The notes under the pieces are model-generated. The model searched no databases and was not told where the DNA came from. It was given only the letters and a program-made list of their open reading frames with translations. The position numbers and the translations under genes were made by a program. 64,000 bases of DNA from Plantago major (Eukaryota; Streptophyta; Magnoliopsida; Lamiales; Plantaginaceae): the NCBI GenBank assembly GCA_026545765.1, contig CM048842.1, positions 71,475,871 to 71,539,870 of the forward strand, in the 5' to 3' direction. Shown here piece after piece: positions 21,000 to 32,861 of this stretch (position 1 is its first letter; the number at the start of each line of letters is the position of its first letter).

Positions 21000-23900
21000 A
21001 CTATTTCGATTGATTGAATTGAACGAACAGAGAATTACCTGAAGATTTAGCTTGCTCCGATTTCCCCCTTTTCGCCTCTCCCTGAGAAATCAGCAATTCT
21101 CGCTAACTACACTTGCAAAACACTCACCTGTTTGTAGTTCGCTTCTAATACACAGGTATATTATTATATCGCACGAGAATTGGGTTCGTGTTCAATCGAT
21201 GATATTTTCAAGCAATTCCATTCTGCATACATTGAAAAATTATATGGACAAGTTTAGGTAGCACGGTGATACAACTCTCAAGAGAATTAATTTGAAGCAT
21301 GAATATGCTTCGTGGCTGGGAATACTTGGGATGGAAATCCACTGATGGGTCTTTAATCACCTGTTCTGAGCGATTTTAGTTTTGTTGGGTCTTTCCATTT
21401 GACTTACATGAGTTATTTTTTACGTTAGCGAAAGTATAACGGGACAAGTGATGAAGGCTTTACAATGGGGTTATTGCTCGAGAGTGGTCTCATTATACTC
21501 CACAGACTTAATAGAGGTTTGGTATTGCTTGATTGAGGGGGAAAAGTTCACTAAGGCAAAGCCTCTTGCGTGGAAAATGATAGAGAATAGTATGCATCCG
21601 AGTTGAGTTTTGAGTTTTACAACATGTTGAACCAAGGTTTTTGTAGTCGAGGTCTTTTTGAAGATGTGGAATGGACTTGAAGGGAAATGGTGCTCTAACT
21701 GGATATTCTCAAGAAGCCCACAAGTATGCAGGTATAATCTTTCAACAACTAGAACATTTGGTTTTTTTTTTTTCCGATTGTTACTACTCGATGCAATCTG
21801 TTAAGGTTTCTTGAATTAGTTGATTCCATTAGTTGAAATTTTTGTAACTGTTTCACTTTTATTATGCACTTGTTAGTATAAGTGCATTATCGGAACAAAT
21901 AGTTAACGTTGGATTTAATTGATGGCTAATGTTGATATCTATTTGTTTGTTTCTGTATATGCCTTTTCAACTCAATGATTTGTTGTTTATGTTTGCTCCT
22001 AAAGTTTCCCGTTCATCAGTGGAAGTGTTGAGGTTGCCTAATCCACTCCTTAAAGATAAATGAGACCATTTATTAAATGTCATTATGCTATCAACAGAAG
22101 TATAATAATTGTATGTGTCTATCATGTGCACATTTCTAATTGTCTCTGATGGCTAAGTTTGCTTCAGCCACAGAAGATAACAAAGGTTTGTCTTAGTCAA
22201 TGTAGTTTCTTTGTATTATCTGCTTTCACGGGTGAATGTTTGTGCTATGCTATAAATAATTTATGGACTTTTTATATGCACGTGTTTAGGTCATTCATAG
22301 TCGGTATTTCTAAGAAGTAGTTATAGTATGAAGTGATGATACCTTCCTCCACTGGCTCTGAGTTAGCTCTTGTTAGTGCCAGATTCCTAGAGCCACTGGA
22401 TGCGTCGCCAAAAAGTTGTGCTACATCAGCTATGAAAATGCACTTGGTCTAGGTAACAATTTATCAATCTTGGTTAATGGCTTGCATGTTCTTTTACTGC
22501 TCTAATACAAAGCCTGCTTACTTAGACTTTTTACCCCTACCCCAGCCTTTGGTGTTTTAGGTTGATGGTGCAGAGTTAAAGCGTGCTGGAATAGTTTATT
22601 GGTCTTATCCTTTCCTGTTACCTTTCAATCTATCCATTATACTTTTTTTTTCAGTGAACTATTTTCAGTGTTGGAAGATCTCAAATCAATTGCCAGTTTC
22701 CACACTAAACATAAAGATATGTCGTACCTCTTCTGACAGACGAGTTTATGAACTCGCTTACTTTCTATAGATATGTTGTTGTAAAGTCGCATGGTTCATG
22801 GTCATTTTCTAATGTTATATTTCACGAAACATGTTTCTCCATCTATTTTCTTTTGCTTTTCAAAAATAAATGAACTTAAACCTGATGTACATATCTTCTG
22901 ACTAAATTTCTTGATCATGTACGAGAGGGAGAAGAGACTATTGACATATACAAAGAGAGGAACAAATATCTGGTATTATTTTATCTGCTTTTATCTGGTT
23001 AAGAACTTGTCATGACGCCATGAATATACATGAGCTATAGCTCATTTTATAGTTTTCTTGTGCAACCAACTAATATGCATGATATTGATATTGCCTATTG
23101 TGGTTCTGCAGTACAACTCATTCATAAAATTTCGAAGAATACTAGAGGATTTTGATTTCTATAAACGGTGTTTTCTGAGTTTGGCCATCAACTTATCAGA
23201 CTTAATCACATTAATTTAGTTATTTAACTATTATATTTCGATTTGCAGAATACTTAGTTGGATACTGAAAATACTTCATATTCTCTTTTTGCCAGGGCTG
23301 GGAGTAGGTGAAGCTGTTCTGAGATCAATATGTATCTGAATCATATTTTTCTCTGAACTTTTATGCCTCCCCGGTAGATGTAGGCATATTGCAAACTAAA
23401 ATATCCCTGATGTGTATGTGGCATGGTCCTCTGGTTCTCAACAGATATTTTCTTTGCATACAGAGAAATTATTCGCGAGGAAATTATATGGTTGTTGGTA
23501 GTAAAGTGATCTATATAATTTTATAGAACATGTCTTCTTGAGCACAAATTTTCTTATATATAGGAAGGGAGATTGGCATCTTGTGGATTACAGTATGACT
23601 TGCCACCAGAAGCACTGCTTGGGTACAAGAGCGGGATGTGGGGTGGGTTGGACAGCTCAGCTATGGCAATCAAGAAAGGGAAACCATGTATACTTATCAT
23701 CAAAAAGTATACTCGTTGATGCTGAAAGCTTGAAACTATAGGGGAAAGGTCATAGCAATTGTTATCCAATTTCTAAACTAAGTGATGATTTGTTTATATA
23801 GGTCTATTGAGGATCTTGTCTTCTTTTGGGACACATCTATACAACCATTAGCACCAAAATTATCCATTCGGAAGCTCTGAAAGCTGGCATTTTGTATGAT

Positions 23901-24330
23901 CTTGGGAGTTATGATCTGATATTAGTACTAAAATTGGAATTTGACCATGGTCTTATCCTCTCACTCTAGCAGTGGCACGTACACTGAAGCTTTTGAATTT
24001 TGCATTTTCATCTTGGGCCAGGTATGATAATTTTTATTGATTATTCTTATTTTTACTTCAAAAGCAAAAGTGCTTCAAGATATATAAGGTAGTTATGTTT
24101 TCGATAATTTATGAAGTCCCTATATGACACATAATTTTTTAAAATGTATGATGTGTTGTGGAATGGAGCAAGTAATCAGACGGGTATGAACTATCAATAT
24201 CTCATCAGATGCTCAAGTGAAGGGGAATCCTTAATGTTGAAGCCTACAACTATAATAATTTGTTTTCCTTACATTGTAGATAGCATGTTGTACTATTTGT
24301 CAAACAGAACATAGCGTGGTGCTTTAACTC
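21000..24330. other. Unassigned region with a few coding-like pieces
   Basis: Mostly AT-rich. Short open stretches on the plus strand look exon-like but are unrecognised. 22338-22452 begins MIPSSTGSELALVSARF and ends in a stop. At 22563 there is VDGAELKRAG. 23563-23736 reads LASCGLQYDLPPEALLGYK followed by WGGLDSSAMAIKKGKP, preceded by a possible acceptor. They could be exons of one decayed gene. I cannot name a family and I do not claim a function. Confidence 0.3.
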
Positions 24331-25396
24331 TAGTAGCTTAATATATGAGAGTGATACCTTATGTCAAATGGAACTCCGTATGTCTAGATATGCATTCCAT
24401 ACTTTGTGCACAACGCTTTGTGAAAGCAATCTTCTCAGGCCAACGCTCCATCTTCCAATGGAATATCAAGTGGCCATGTTTTTGCACACTATTGCGCATA
24501 ACGTAAAAAATAGTACTATCAGTAGTAGGTTTTTTCGATCCGGCGAAACGGTGTGGCGTTACTTTAATAAAGTGTTAGTGGCTATTTTGACATTAAGGGA
24601 TGAGTAACTAATACAGCCTAGAAGTGGAAGTCCTACTCCAGATAAAATAGCAAATAATGCTCGATATATTACAATGGTTTAAGGTACTATTAACTAAATC
24701 TATTCAATAAGTTTAAGTAAATATACTGATTTGTTACTGACTTATTATAATTTAGGATTGCGTAGGTGCAATAGATGGAACTCATATAAGAGCTACGGTA
24801 CCTCTTAGGATACAAGGCCATTTTCGTAGCCATAAGGATCACCCAACACAAAATGTTTTAGTTGCCTTTAATTTTGATTTAAATTTTACATACGTTCTTG
24901 CTGGTTGGGAAGGATCAGCACGGGCTTGTAGTTCCTAACGGTATGTATCTATATAATAATTTATTTGGATATGATTCTTATAAAGAGTCATATAAATGAG
25001 ATAAAAAGAAGTACACTTATCCAAACTTTATTCCTTTGGTAAATATCATTTAGTAGATGGAGGTTACACGCATGGGATTTATTCCCCCATATCGAGGTAT
25101 TCGATATCATTTAAAAGAATATAGTAACCATGAAACTGAAAACTACATGGAGCTGTTTAACCTTCGGCACTCTTCCATTAGAACAACAATTGAGAGAGGT
25201 TTTGGAGTTTTAAAGAAACGGTTCCTGCTCTTAGATGCTCGCATCCACTGGTCCTGTGAAAGACAAATTGATGTCGTGATTACTTGTTGTGTGCTAAATA
25301 ACTATATTAGGCGTGTTGATCCGAATGATATAATTCTACGTGAAGGAATGGAGGATGTCACAATGGACATAACTATTAAACAACAAAGAGATAGAA

Positions 25397-27744
25397 TGTG
25401 ACACCCTATCACCCTCACAGATAATTACCGACAATTATATGTAGATTAGACGCTCGGAAGCTTTAAACATAAGTACTTTGACCACATTAACATATGCATG
25501 CCAGCAAAATACATTTTCACATCTTTCTTATAATAAATTATCTTTTTACATAACAAAAGTGCTTTCATGCAAATGACGAGCCGAGGGAGAAGGATTGAAA
25601 ACCAGCCGGCCGACCCTTGATGCATGACTTAACTTCTTTTCAGCTAAGGCATTCTTTCTCTGAATATCTATAAAAACATCATCACGTTTTGAATGAGTTG
25701 CGGATCTCAATAAATATAATTAGTAGCAGGTCATTTAATAACCAGTAAGATAAACGACAACAAGCTATTTAACACCAGGTTAACCGACAACAAGCTATGT
25801 AACACCAGGTAAGCACATCACTTTCAGTCATATATATTCACATCGATTCACAATCAACATATGACTTCCATCTATTTCACAGTTTCAAAATAACATCAGT
25901 TCACTTCTCATTCCAACAGATCAACTATAAACACTTAACATCATTCACATTTATATAATAATGCATGTGCTTAGTCATTTTCTTTGTCCGCTATGGCTCT
26001 GTTACGACCAGGAGTAATTCGTGATCACGATGACGGCCATTGCGTTACCATCAATTTCATCATATAACACATAGAGTTCAGTGAACTCAGGGTGGCTGTA
26101 CAGTACTTTGTATCCAGTCAATACTGGAGAATTTTCACATAACACATGACTCAAGGTCGTCAGCAGCCATAACATAATCTCTTATGAATGCAGTTAAGAT
26201 AATCATATACATACATATATTCGGCTAACACTTTATCAGAGAACAATTATATTTTCAGACAGCAACACATATCCCATCCGTACATGGGAACAATCGGTCA
26301 TCTCATCAACCAAAGTGGATCATCCAAGGCACATTAGCATTCTCTGCCCCTGCGGGATGGAGCGACAGAAGTTTTGAGATCGAATTGAGTATGATTGTAT
26401 GTGTGATAGCATCTACTATACCAGGAATATCAATGAACCCGATTATTGCAATTGCATTTGATGGTCAGAGGCGAATTGAAAGCTAAGCAGTGGGAATTCT
26501 AAAGATTCCCCGGAAGATTTCATTTCTGAGCAGAAGAGCCGTTTTCAAATAGTGTTCGATCGATTACGTTAACCTTTTCACTATACCAAAATGGAACATT
26601 TCACATATATAGCACAACACAACACAACACAGTATACTTTCAAATTTCATATCAACAACTTGAACCATATAATTCACATCTACATAGCCCACATAGCCCG
26701 TATGCTAGCATCATAGCAATAATATCAAGTCACATATATTTGTCAAATAACAAGTTATCGAAATTACTTACAAAGATACTAAATAACGAGGTACAAAATA
26801 CACTTCCAGATGCTTACTAGAATCATCAGTATCCCTGCAAGCTTCCGCGATCGATACACAGTTGACTTCCTAATTTTCGACCGAGTCAGTTTTCTACTTT
26901 ACACATATCTCGTACCTTTCTACCAGTTACTTGGCCCGTGAGTGATTAAATCATGATTGGTGTGATTCAAGTAAGCAACAAGTGTCTCAGGTGTGTTAAG
27001 AAGATGTGTGTAGTGTGTGGAGTCGGGTTAATATCTTTTTGTGTGAATCAGTGATAGTGTGTTTAAACGTGAGAGCTGGGGGAAGTAGTTGAAGTGAAAA
27101 TCTCATTAGTTTAATTAATGACCAAGAATCATCCTCAATAATATTAAGATCGTGGCTCTTTGAGGCAGTGAGAAACATATTAATATCTTGGTGGTGGTTT
27201 ATGTGACGTGTCTCATTCAAGACACTAATCTCCGAAGGAAATCAAACAAATGGCAGCAGTAGGATTGAGGAATATTGAGGCGGTGAACTTAGAATCTCAG
27301 TATCAAATATGACTTGGTAGTACTAATTTATTACTTGAATTAATTGCACGAGCCTGCTTATTTCGATTTTCATAAGTACGACTCGAAAGTCAAAGAGGTC
27401 CACTAAACAAATACTATAAATTCGTGCGGTTCATATTACGGTTTCCGTTCTTTCATAGGCCCTCGATTGGATATAAAACGGTTACAATCAAAGCTAGTAA
27501 CAAACCAGTCCAAAACTATATAAATCAATGATAACAATTAAAATTCAAAAACTCACGTAATACCAATTCATTTAACATCAAATTTCACATATACCAAATA
27601 TATCACGTCACGTTATATAATTTAATTTTTCACAAATAAGGCCACGTATATAACACATATCAAAATATTAAAATTTACTTGATATGATTTTTAAAACATA
27701 TTCAAATATATACTTTTGAGGTGAATAAGATCAGGGGCGTGACA
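25397..27744. mobile_element. Solo LTR (2,348 bp) inserted in the Harbinger transposase, TAGAA target duplication
   Basis: Starts TGTGACACCCT and ends AGGGGCGTGACA. It is flanked by TAGAA on both sides (25392-25396 and 27745-27749). Removing the LTR and one TAGAA copy rejoins the transposase reading frame from QQRDR into LKEERIESLEW. There is no coding capacity inside. Ends and length match the solo LTR at 9637-12004, so the two are probably of one family. Confidence 0.9.
25750..25812. repeat. ~34-bp tandem duplication within the solo LTR
   Basis: GACAACAAGCTATTTAACAC followed by CAGGTTAAC is repeated immediately with one substitution (GCTATGTAACACCAGGTAA). Confidence 0.75.
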
Positions 27745-28249
27745 TAGAACATTAAAGGAAGAAAGGATTGAGAGTTTAGAATGGGCACAAAAGAGAGATG
27801 CAATAGCTCAAGCTATGTATGAGGACTATATAAGAAGCAATTCTATTATTTTCTTAAGCATTTTTTTCTTCTCTTTGTCATTCTCATAATATTGAGTTGC
27901 TAAAAAGATTTATCTCTATTTTGAATAATTTGTTAGACTCTCATAATTTGACTAGCTGCAAATGTTTATATCTGCAGCTAATGTTTTAGATACTTTTTTT
28001 TTTCTCCACATTCTAATCATGATCTTTTAGTCCTGTTTCTAATACTTGTTATGTGTCATATGTTAGTCCTAAATTTTTACTTACACATTACAAGACAGAA
28101 TCTAGAAATTCTACTTGGCAAACTTTATGACATTGATTTACCCGAATCTATTAAAAAAAAAAAAAAAACATTCTTTAAATAATTGCATGACTGTCAAGTA
28201 TCCTATCTTTAGTCATTTGACTACATCTCAGTGATCCATATATATGTAG

Positions 28250-30127
28250 ATATGTGGTCTGATAAAGTTCCGGAGTGACTATTAACCAACCATAAAATTA
28301 AAACATTACCTAGAACAGGATCAAGTCCACATTGTGCTAGTTTTCCATAAGCCAATGCTGCCAAGTCAGCTGATAATGCACAGCTTATAATGGGATGAAG
28401 AATCTTTTTCGCATCAGATGGTAGCCTGAAGACAAAAGTAAATCAGATGCTGATGTATACAAAAACTTGGAAGTCTTTCTACTAGAGAATAGATATTGAA
28501 ACAAACAAGATATATGCAATCATTACATTACCCAGAACCAACCATGTAACCGATTACTGTAGCAGCAAGGAGAAAAGGTAGGCAAGTCAGGGCATTTGTT
28601 CCAAGCACAGTTGGGTAGAAACGGTCTTGACACAAAACGATGATGAAAATACCACTCCAACTCCACAACTCTATAGATGAAAAAGGAGAAGGCTTAGCCA
28701 TGGGCTCATCTTTGTCATTTCGAGTTTACCATCTTTCTCACTGCAATGGTCATGTAACACGCCACAGCGAGTGAAGCAAACCACCCTCCAACTGCCAAAA
28801 CAAAATCATTCGTCATTCCAAATTAAAATAGAAAAGCATATAAGTTTCGCCAGACAAGACACGCAGTTTGAGAGCACGTAAAGATGATAAATTAACATAT
28901 CATGTTGATGAACACCATATTAAAATGAAATGCTAGTGATCTGGAGGAGAATCATTTGAAACTGCATATCATAACTCGAAACGGTATATCATAAAATTCA
29001 TTAAAGCTTCAGAACATTTCTATTATACCTACTCAGAGTAGTCAAGAAAACTCAGTTATATAGCTAATTTCAAAACAAACATGTCCTAATTGCAGTTTTT
29101 GCTCTTATATGTTCGATCTGTTTTCTACTCCTAGAATTCTTTTTTTACTCTGCATAACATTTTGAACCACCTAAACATTTTCCTATTGTGTCGAAAGCAT
29201 AGATATAAAACTATTGACAAACTAGAAAATGTACCAATGATGAAAAGGATTTTAAGCCCTGATGCAGCCGGAATATCCTTGACAGCCAAAGGCAGAACAA
29301 CCAGAGATGGCACGTAGAACAAAGGCAGCCACCTCTGAATAAACAGAAGTGCCGGCTGGAAGAAGTTCATCAAGCTAGTGGCAGCGACAGGAACGGTCGA
29401 ATCAAGAACCATCAAGACTGTGAATATGCAAAACATGCCAAACAATGCACTTGGGAACTTAATTGCAGCAGCCACAAATGCCTTCTTCAAGAACTTGTCC
29501 ATTGCCAGAATTATCCCCAATGACACTACCAAATGCAACACATTGACAACCTAAACAATGATCCATAATTGTAAAAGCTCAAGTCTTATAAAACATCATA
29601 CTAACATCTTAAAAATCCATAATCATGACGTATATGAAATTAATCCATTTATATTAATTCTCTAACAGTACTACCCGAGCATGATCAAGCTCGAGCGTAC
29701 TAGAATCAATCCATTTATATTAATTCTCTAACAGTACCATCCGAGTAGGATCATCATGCTCGAGCGTACTGTAATCTATCCATTTATATTAATTCGCTAA
29801 CAGAAACAACAACGTATATACATTTTCTTGGATTTTTGGTTACCTTGGTTTGAAGGGTAGTGGAGGACATGTCTGATCCTGCAGATTTAACAACCACTCT
29901 CTTCCTGGAATTGAGTCCAGTGACACTAACGAGTCGAGAAACAAGGCTCGAAATGCCATGTTTTCGGAATGGCTGTTCTTCATGACGTGAAACTAGTGAT
30001 GATGACAGAGCTGAATTGATTTTTGTGGATGTCTTGAAAGATGTTAATGGTCTGTGATTGGAGACTAGTCTTAGTGATAAGAGGAGTGTCACCATGGTAG
30101 AAGAACAAGAGGAGTAAGAGAGTGAGG
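28250..30127 (-). pseudogene. PLGG1: Truncated duplicate of PLGG1 (exons 1-4)
   Basis: Near-identical copy of 44440-46330, including introns. Exon 1 is 30095-29844 (MVTLLLSLRLVSNHRP...), exon 2 is 29550-29235 (VVNVLHLVVSLGIILAMDKF...), exon 3 is ~28791-28532 and exon 4 is 28425-28310. Homology starts abruptly at ~28250 (AGATATGTGGTCTGAT) and ends at ~30127, inside the 5' leader just after GTAAGAGAGTGAG. Exons 5-8 are absent. Exon 3 carries several indels and substitutions relative to the full copy: the FIASFVSALFYP segment is scrambled and the TAAEPMAKP segment is altered. The five-T run that the full copy has lost is intact here. Exons 1-2 remain open, so a short chimeric transcript is possible. 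A functional transporter is not. Confidence 0.9.
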
Positions 30128-31185
30128 GGCTGTTTGGTTTCGTTTTGGCCACATTCTTCATGCCAAAAGAAAAAAAAAAACATTTAATAAGGCAATCCAA
30201 CCCATGTCAAGTCCATGCCAAAATCTGATTTCCTTGTGTTTGGGCCAATTTTCACACTAGCAACATTCAGCCCAATTATGCCAAACCTTTGTTTGAGATC
30301 GATTGTAAAATTCTGGCAAGAAACATCTATACACGAATTCACAATTTTACCCTTAAATTGCCAGATGAATTGATATAAATGACCACCCTTTTATTTAAAT
30401 AAAACCAAACCTCCCCCTCATTTTGCACAACAGAAGAGCTTATGCAAGATTCTCGCTCCGGCATCTTTCGTGGCGTATATGCTGTCTCCGACTAAAGCGG
30501 CGCCGGAATCATTGTTCATCATCGCGGGAGGACCAATTTCACATCGTTGAATTGGGTACGTACGTTTCTTGTCAGAAATCAAACGGTGTACAAATATAGA
30601 AATGCCTAATGATTCAGTCTTCTTCCATGCTTTCATAATAAGAATTGAAGGATATAAACCTAGGTTTTTTTTGCTATAAGTTGTAGATCCGGTTTTGGTG
30701 GGTACGTTCTTAGTTTTGTTTGAGTAATTACATTCAATTGCGATGAGGAACCTTTAATTGACATAGACCCCAGTCCTCTCCTAAAATGAGGATGACAGAT
30801 TAATGCGAAGACGTCCTCTGTTTCTAATTTATATTGAATTTTAGTTGTATCAATTAATTTGGCCCACCTATGTTGTACTACGGTAATCTGCAAAATGATG
30901 GTAAAGTGAAAACACTCTGACCGTGAGTCGGGATGTGAACTACACCACTCGTGTGAATATTGTTAAGGTGAACCATCTCATTACCTTAATTTAGCGTGAA
31001 TGAATCAGTTTTGTTGGCTTTCTGTTTGTGAATTAGCTGATTCAGGCTGTTATTTCTTTTTGGTTTGGGTAAGGTGGCTGAGTTTGTAATTGAACAACAT
31101 TTAAACACTGTGGATGTTACATTCCATTCCGAGTTTGTCTGTTCAATTCAATTTTTTAACAAGTTTCAATATTTCCAATTAAACA
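30128..31185. other. Intergenic spacer, no recognised gene
   Basis: The PLGG1 duplicate stops at GGGGCTGTTTGGTTTCG (30126-30143), which resembles a Tourist-type terminus, but no inverted partner was found. A minus-strand open stretch at 30418-30636 (MKAWKKTESLGISIF...) has no recognisable domain. The remainder is AT-rich. Confidence 0.4.
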
Positions 31186-31188
31186 GTT

Positions 31189-31802
31189 ATGGAGTTCACA
31201 TTGACAAGAAAGCAAAGACTCACCTACAGCCAGGCTGGTTGGCGTAGGGATGAGGATATTGCATTTGTACGTCTTCTAGTCGACGTGGGTTGTACCGATG
31301 GTCTAAGAACTAGAACCCAAGTAATGGTCTCGTTACGTGCAATATCCGTGAAGTTGAGTGATCATTTCGGCAGGCACATAAGGGTTGGGAATCTAATCAG
31401 TTGTCTTGCGTTTATGTGGAACAAGTATCGTGACTTTCGGGCTTTCATAAATTCCCCTGGTGTAATATACATTTGCCGGCGTAATCGAGTTGTGATTACT
31501 CGCTCGTATTGGAGATGTTTGGAAGGCCAGGTACTGCCTTTATAAGAGTTTTGGTCAGATGAATTTATATATTTATCTTATATCAGCCTGCTATTTACAA
31601 CCTTTTTTATAGTTACAGTTTGTTTTGCAGAATGAAAAAAATGCACGCTGCTTCCTTGCGCCGGACTGGTGAGCCTCTTTATCTTCAGCTACGTAACATA
31701 TTTGATTTTGGCCAATGCACAACATTAACAAGAGATGCCACTGAGAGTGAAGGTATTGCAGTTGTTGAGGTCGGAGATGTTGTCGATCCCATCACAACTT
31801 AA
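31189..31802 (+). CDS. Myb/SANT-like DNA-binding-domain protein, small, two exons
   Basis: Exon 1 (31189-31530) starts MEFTLTRKQRLTYSQAGWRR and carries a Trp-rich SANT-like domain (W-x3-ED-x2-FVRLL ... FMWNKYRDFRAFINSPGVIY ... YWRCLEG). It ends at GGCCAG|GTACTG. Exon 2 (31631-31802) begins after TTTTGCAG and encodes HAASLRRTGEPLYLQLRNIF, the usual end of the Myb/SANT-like (Myb_DNA-bind_3) fold, and a short acidic tail. The expected join is out of frame by one base at the A7 run at 31634-31640. With one A fewer the reading is continuous. Such domains occur in Harbinger-associated proteins and in plant LIMYB-like proteins. The role here is unknown. Confidence 0.6.
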
Positions 31803-32861
31803 GCACATGTTCACTCTCACTTCCAAGCTTGAACAAGTTCGTGTTTAGTGGTCTTAATTCCTATATCTGAATTTTTACTTTGTATTTGTGTGTGCGGTTT
31901 GTAATAAAGAATTCAGACGCCCTTAATCATATGAATCCGGCCAAATAATTACATTCTAGGTAATGAAGGTTTGCCTGTATGCAGGAGTATTCTACTGAGC
32001 TAAGTTACGTTTCACAATTGTTGTAATATTGAACTAGATGTATTCAAAAATTTATCAATGTTGCAATTAAGTACTTGTTGTGGATTGATACTTGCAACCA
32101 TGTTTTTCAGGATTTCCTTGAACTTCAATTTTATGTAGTAGATACCCCAAATTCATGTTCTATGCTGGAAACAAAGGTTGTACTCATATAAGTAACATAT
32201 TTAAAACTCAACTTGTCAACTTCTTTTCAATAATCAAGAATTGTGTATTCCTTTTTAAGTTTCCACAATTACATCGACTAAATTGATAAAACTTTCGACA
32301 CTGTATCATGAATTATTTTGTACGTAGGGATGCGGTTATTTGAGGAATACTATTTTTGAACGGAAAACACCGAGTAATATATTTAGTATGCTTTATCCAA
32401 AGTTCGAACGTTCATCTTGGAAAGATAGAAAATGACACCTTATATTTGCAATTTTGTTATGAATTTAAGATTGTTTTTACGTAGTCAAGTAGTCGTCTAG
32501 CAATTAAATTTTTCCGTAAGCAAATAAAAATGCCAAAAAATATGTCTTTTACTCGTATCCAAGCATCAAAGTCGAAACGTTACATTTTACTCTCATTTTT
32601 TAATCACAATTCTACCAGAAATACATTCGAGTAGCATAAATAGCTTGGCGAATCAACCATTAAGACATCAGCCATTGTCAAACCAAAATGGAGTGGTTAA
32701 ATTAACTAGTAATGAAGTCCACAACCACCTATTAGGCTTGCATTAAACCACTTCATATCTTGTGCAATTCTCCAATCTATATAGTCCCGAATCAGTTTTA
32801 GTTTCAATCTTCAATACACCATATCTGCCTCACTGTTAAAATAAGAGAAAAAAATCAAGCA
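31803..32861. other. Spacer, no gene recognised
   Basis: AT-rich. It probably contains the 3' end of the upstream gene and the promoter of the next. A TATA-like TCTATATAGTCCCG lies at ~32776. Confidence 0.4.

Larger units (their letters stand above)
24335..27850 (+). pseudogene. PIF/Harbinger transposase (HARBI1/ALP1-like), decayed and split by a solo LTR
   Basis: Exon A (24335-24665) begins ESDTLCQMELRMSRYAF and includes RFFRSGETVWRYFNKVL, the helix-turn-helix lead-in of PIF transposases. An in-frame stop follows RDE at 24605. Exon B (24755-24940) has DCVGAIDGTHIRATVP, with the first catalytic Asp, then PTQNVLVAFNFDLNFTYVLA and GWEGSA, after which the frame slips. Exon C (25054-25396) has DGGYTRMGFIPPYRGIRYHL, NYMELFNLRHSSIRTTIERG and FGVLKKRF, with the catalytic Glu in IERGFG. 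The tail resumes after the inserted LTR at 27750 with LKEERIESLEWAQKRDAIAQ. It is a class II transposase nuclease with several lesions, so it is inactive. Confidence 0.85.

Noticed and set aside
30418..30893. Two minus-strand open frames as a novel gene
   Set aside because: No recognisable motif, unclear exon structure, and the flank is a duplication boundary. Recorded only as spacer.
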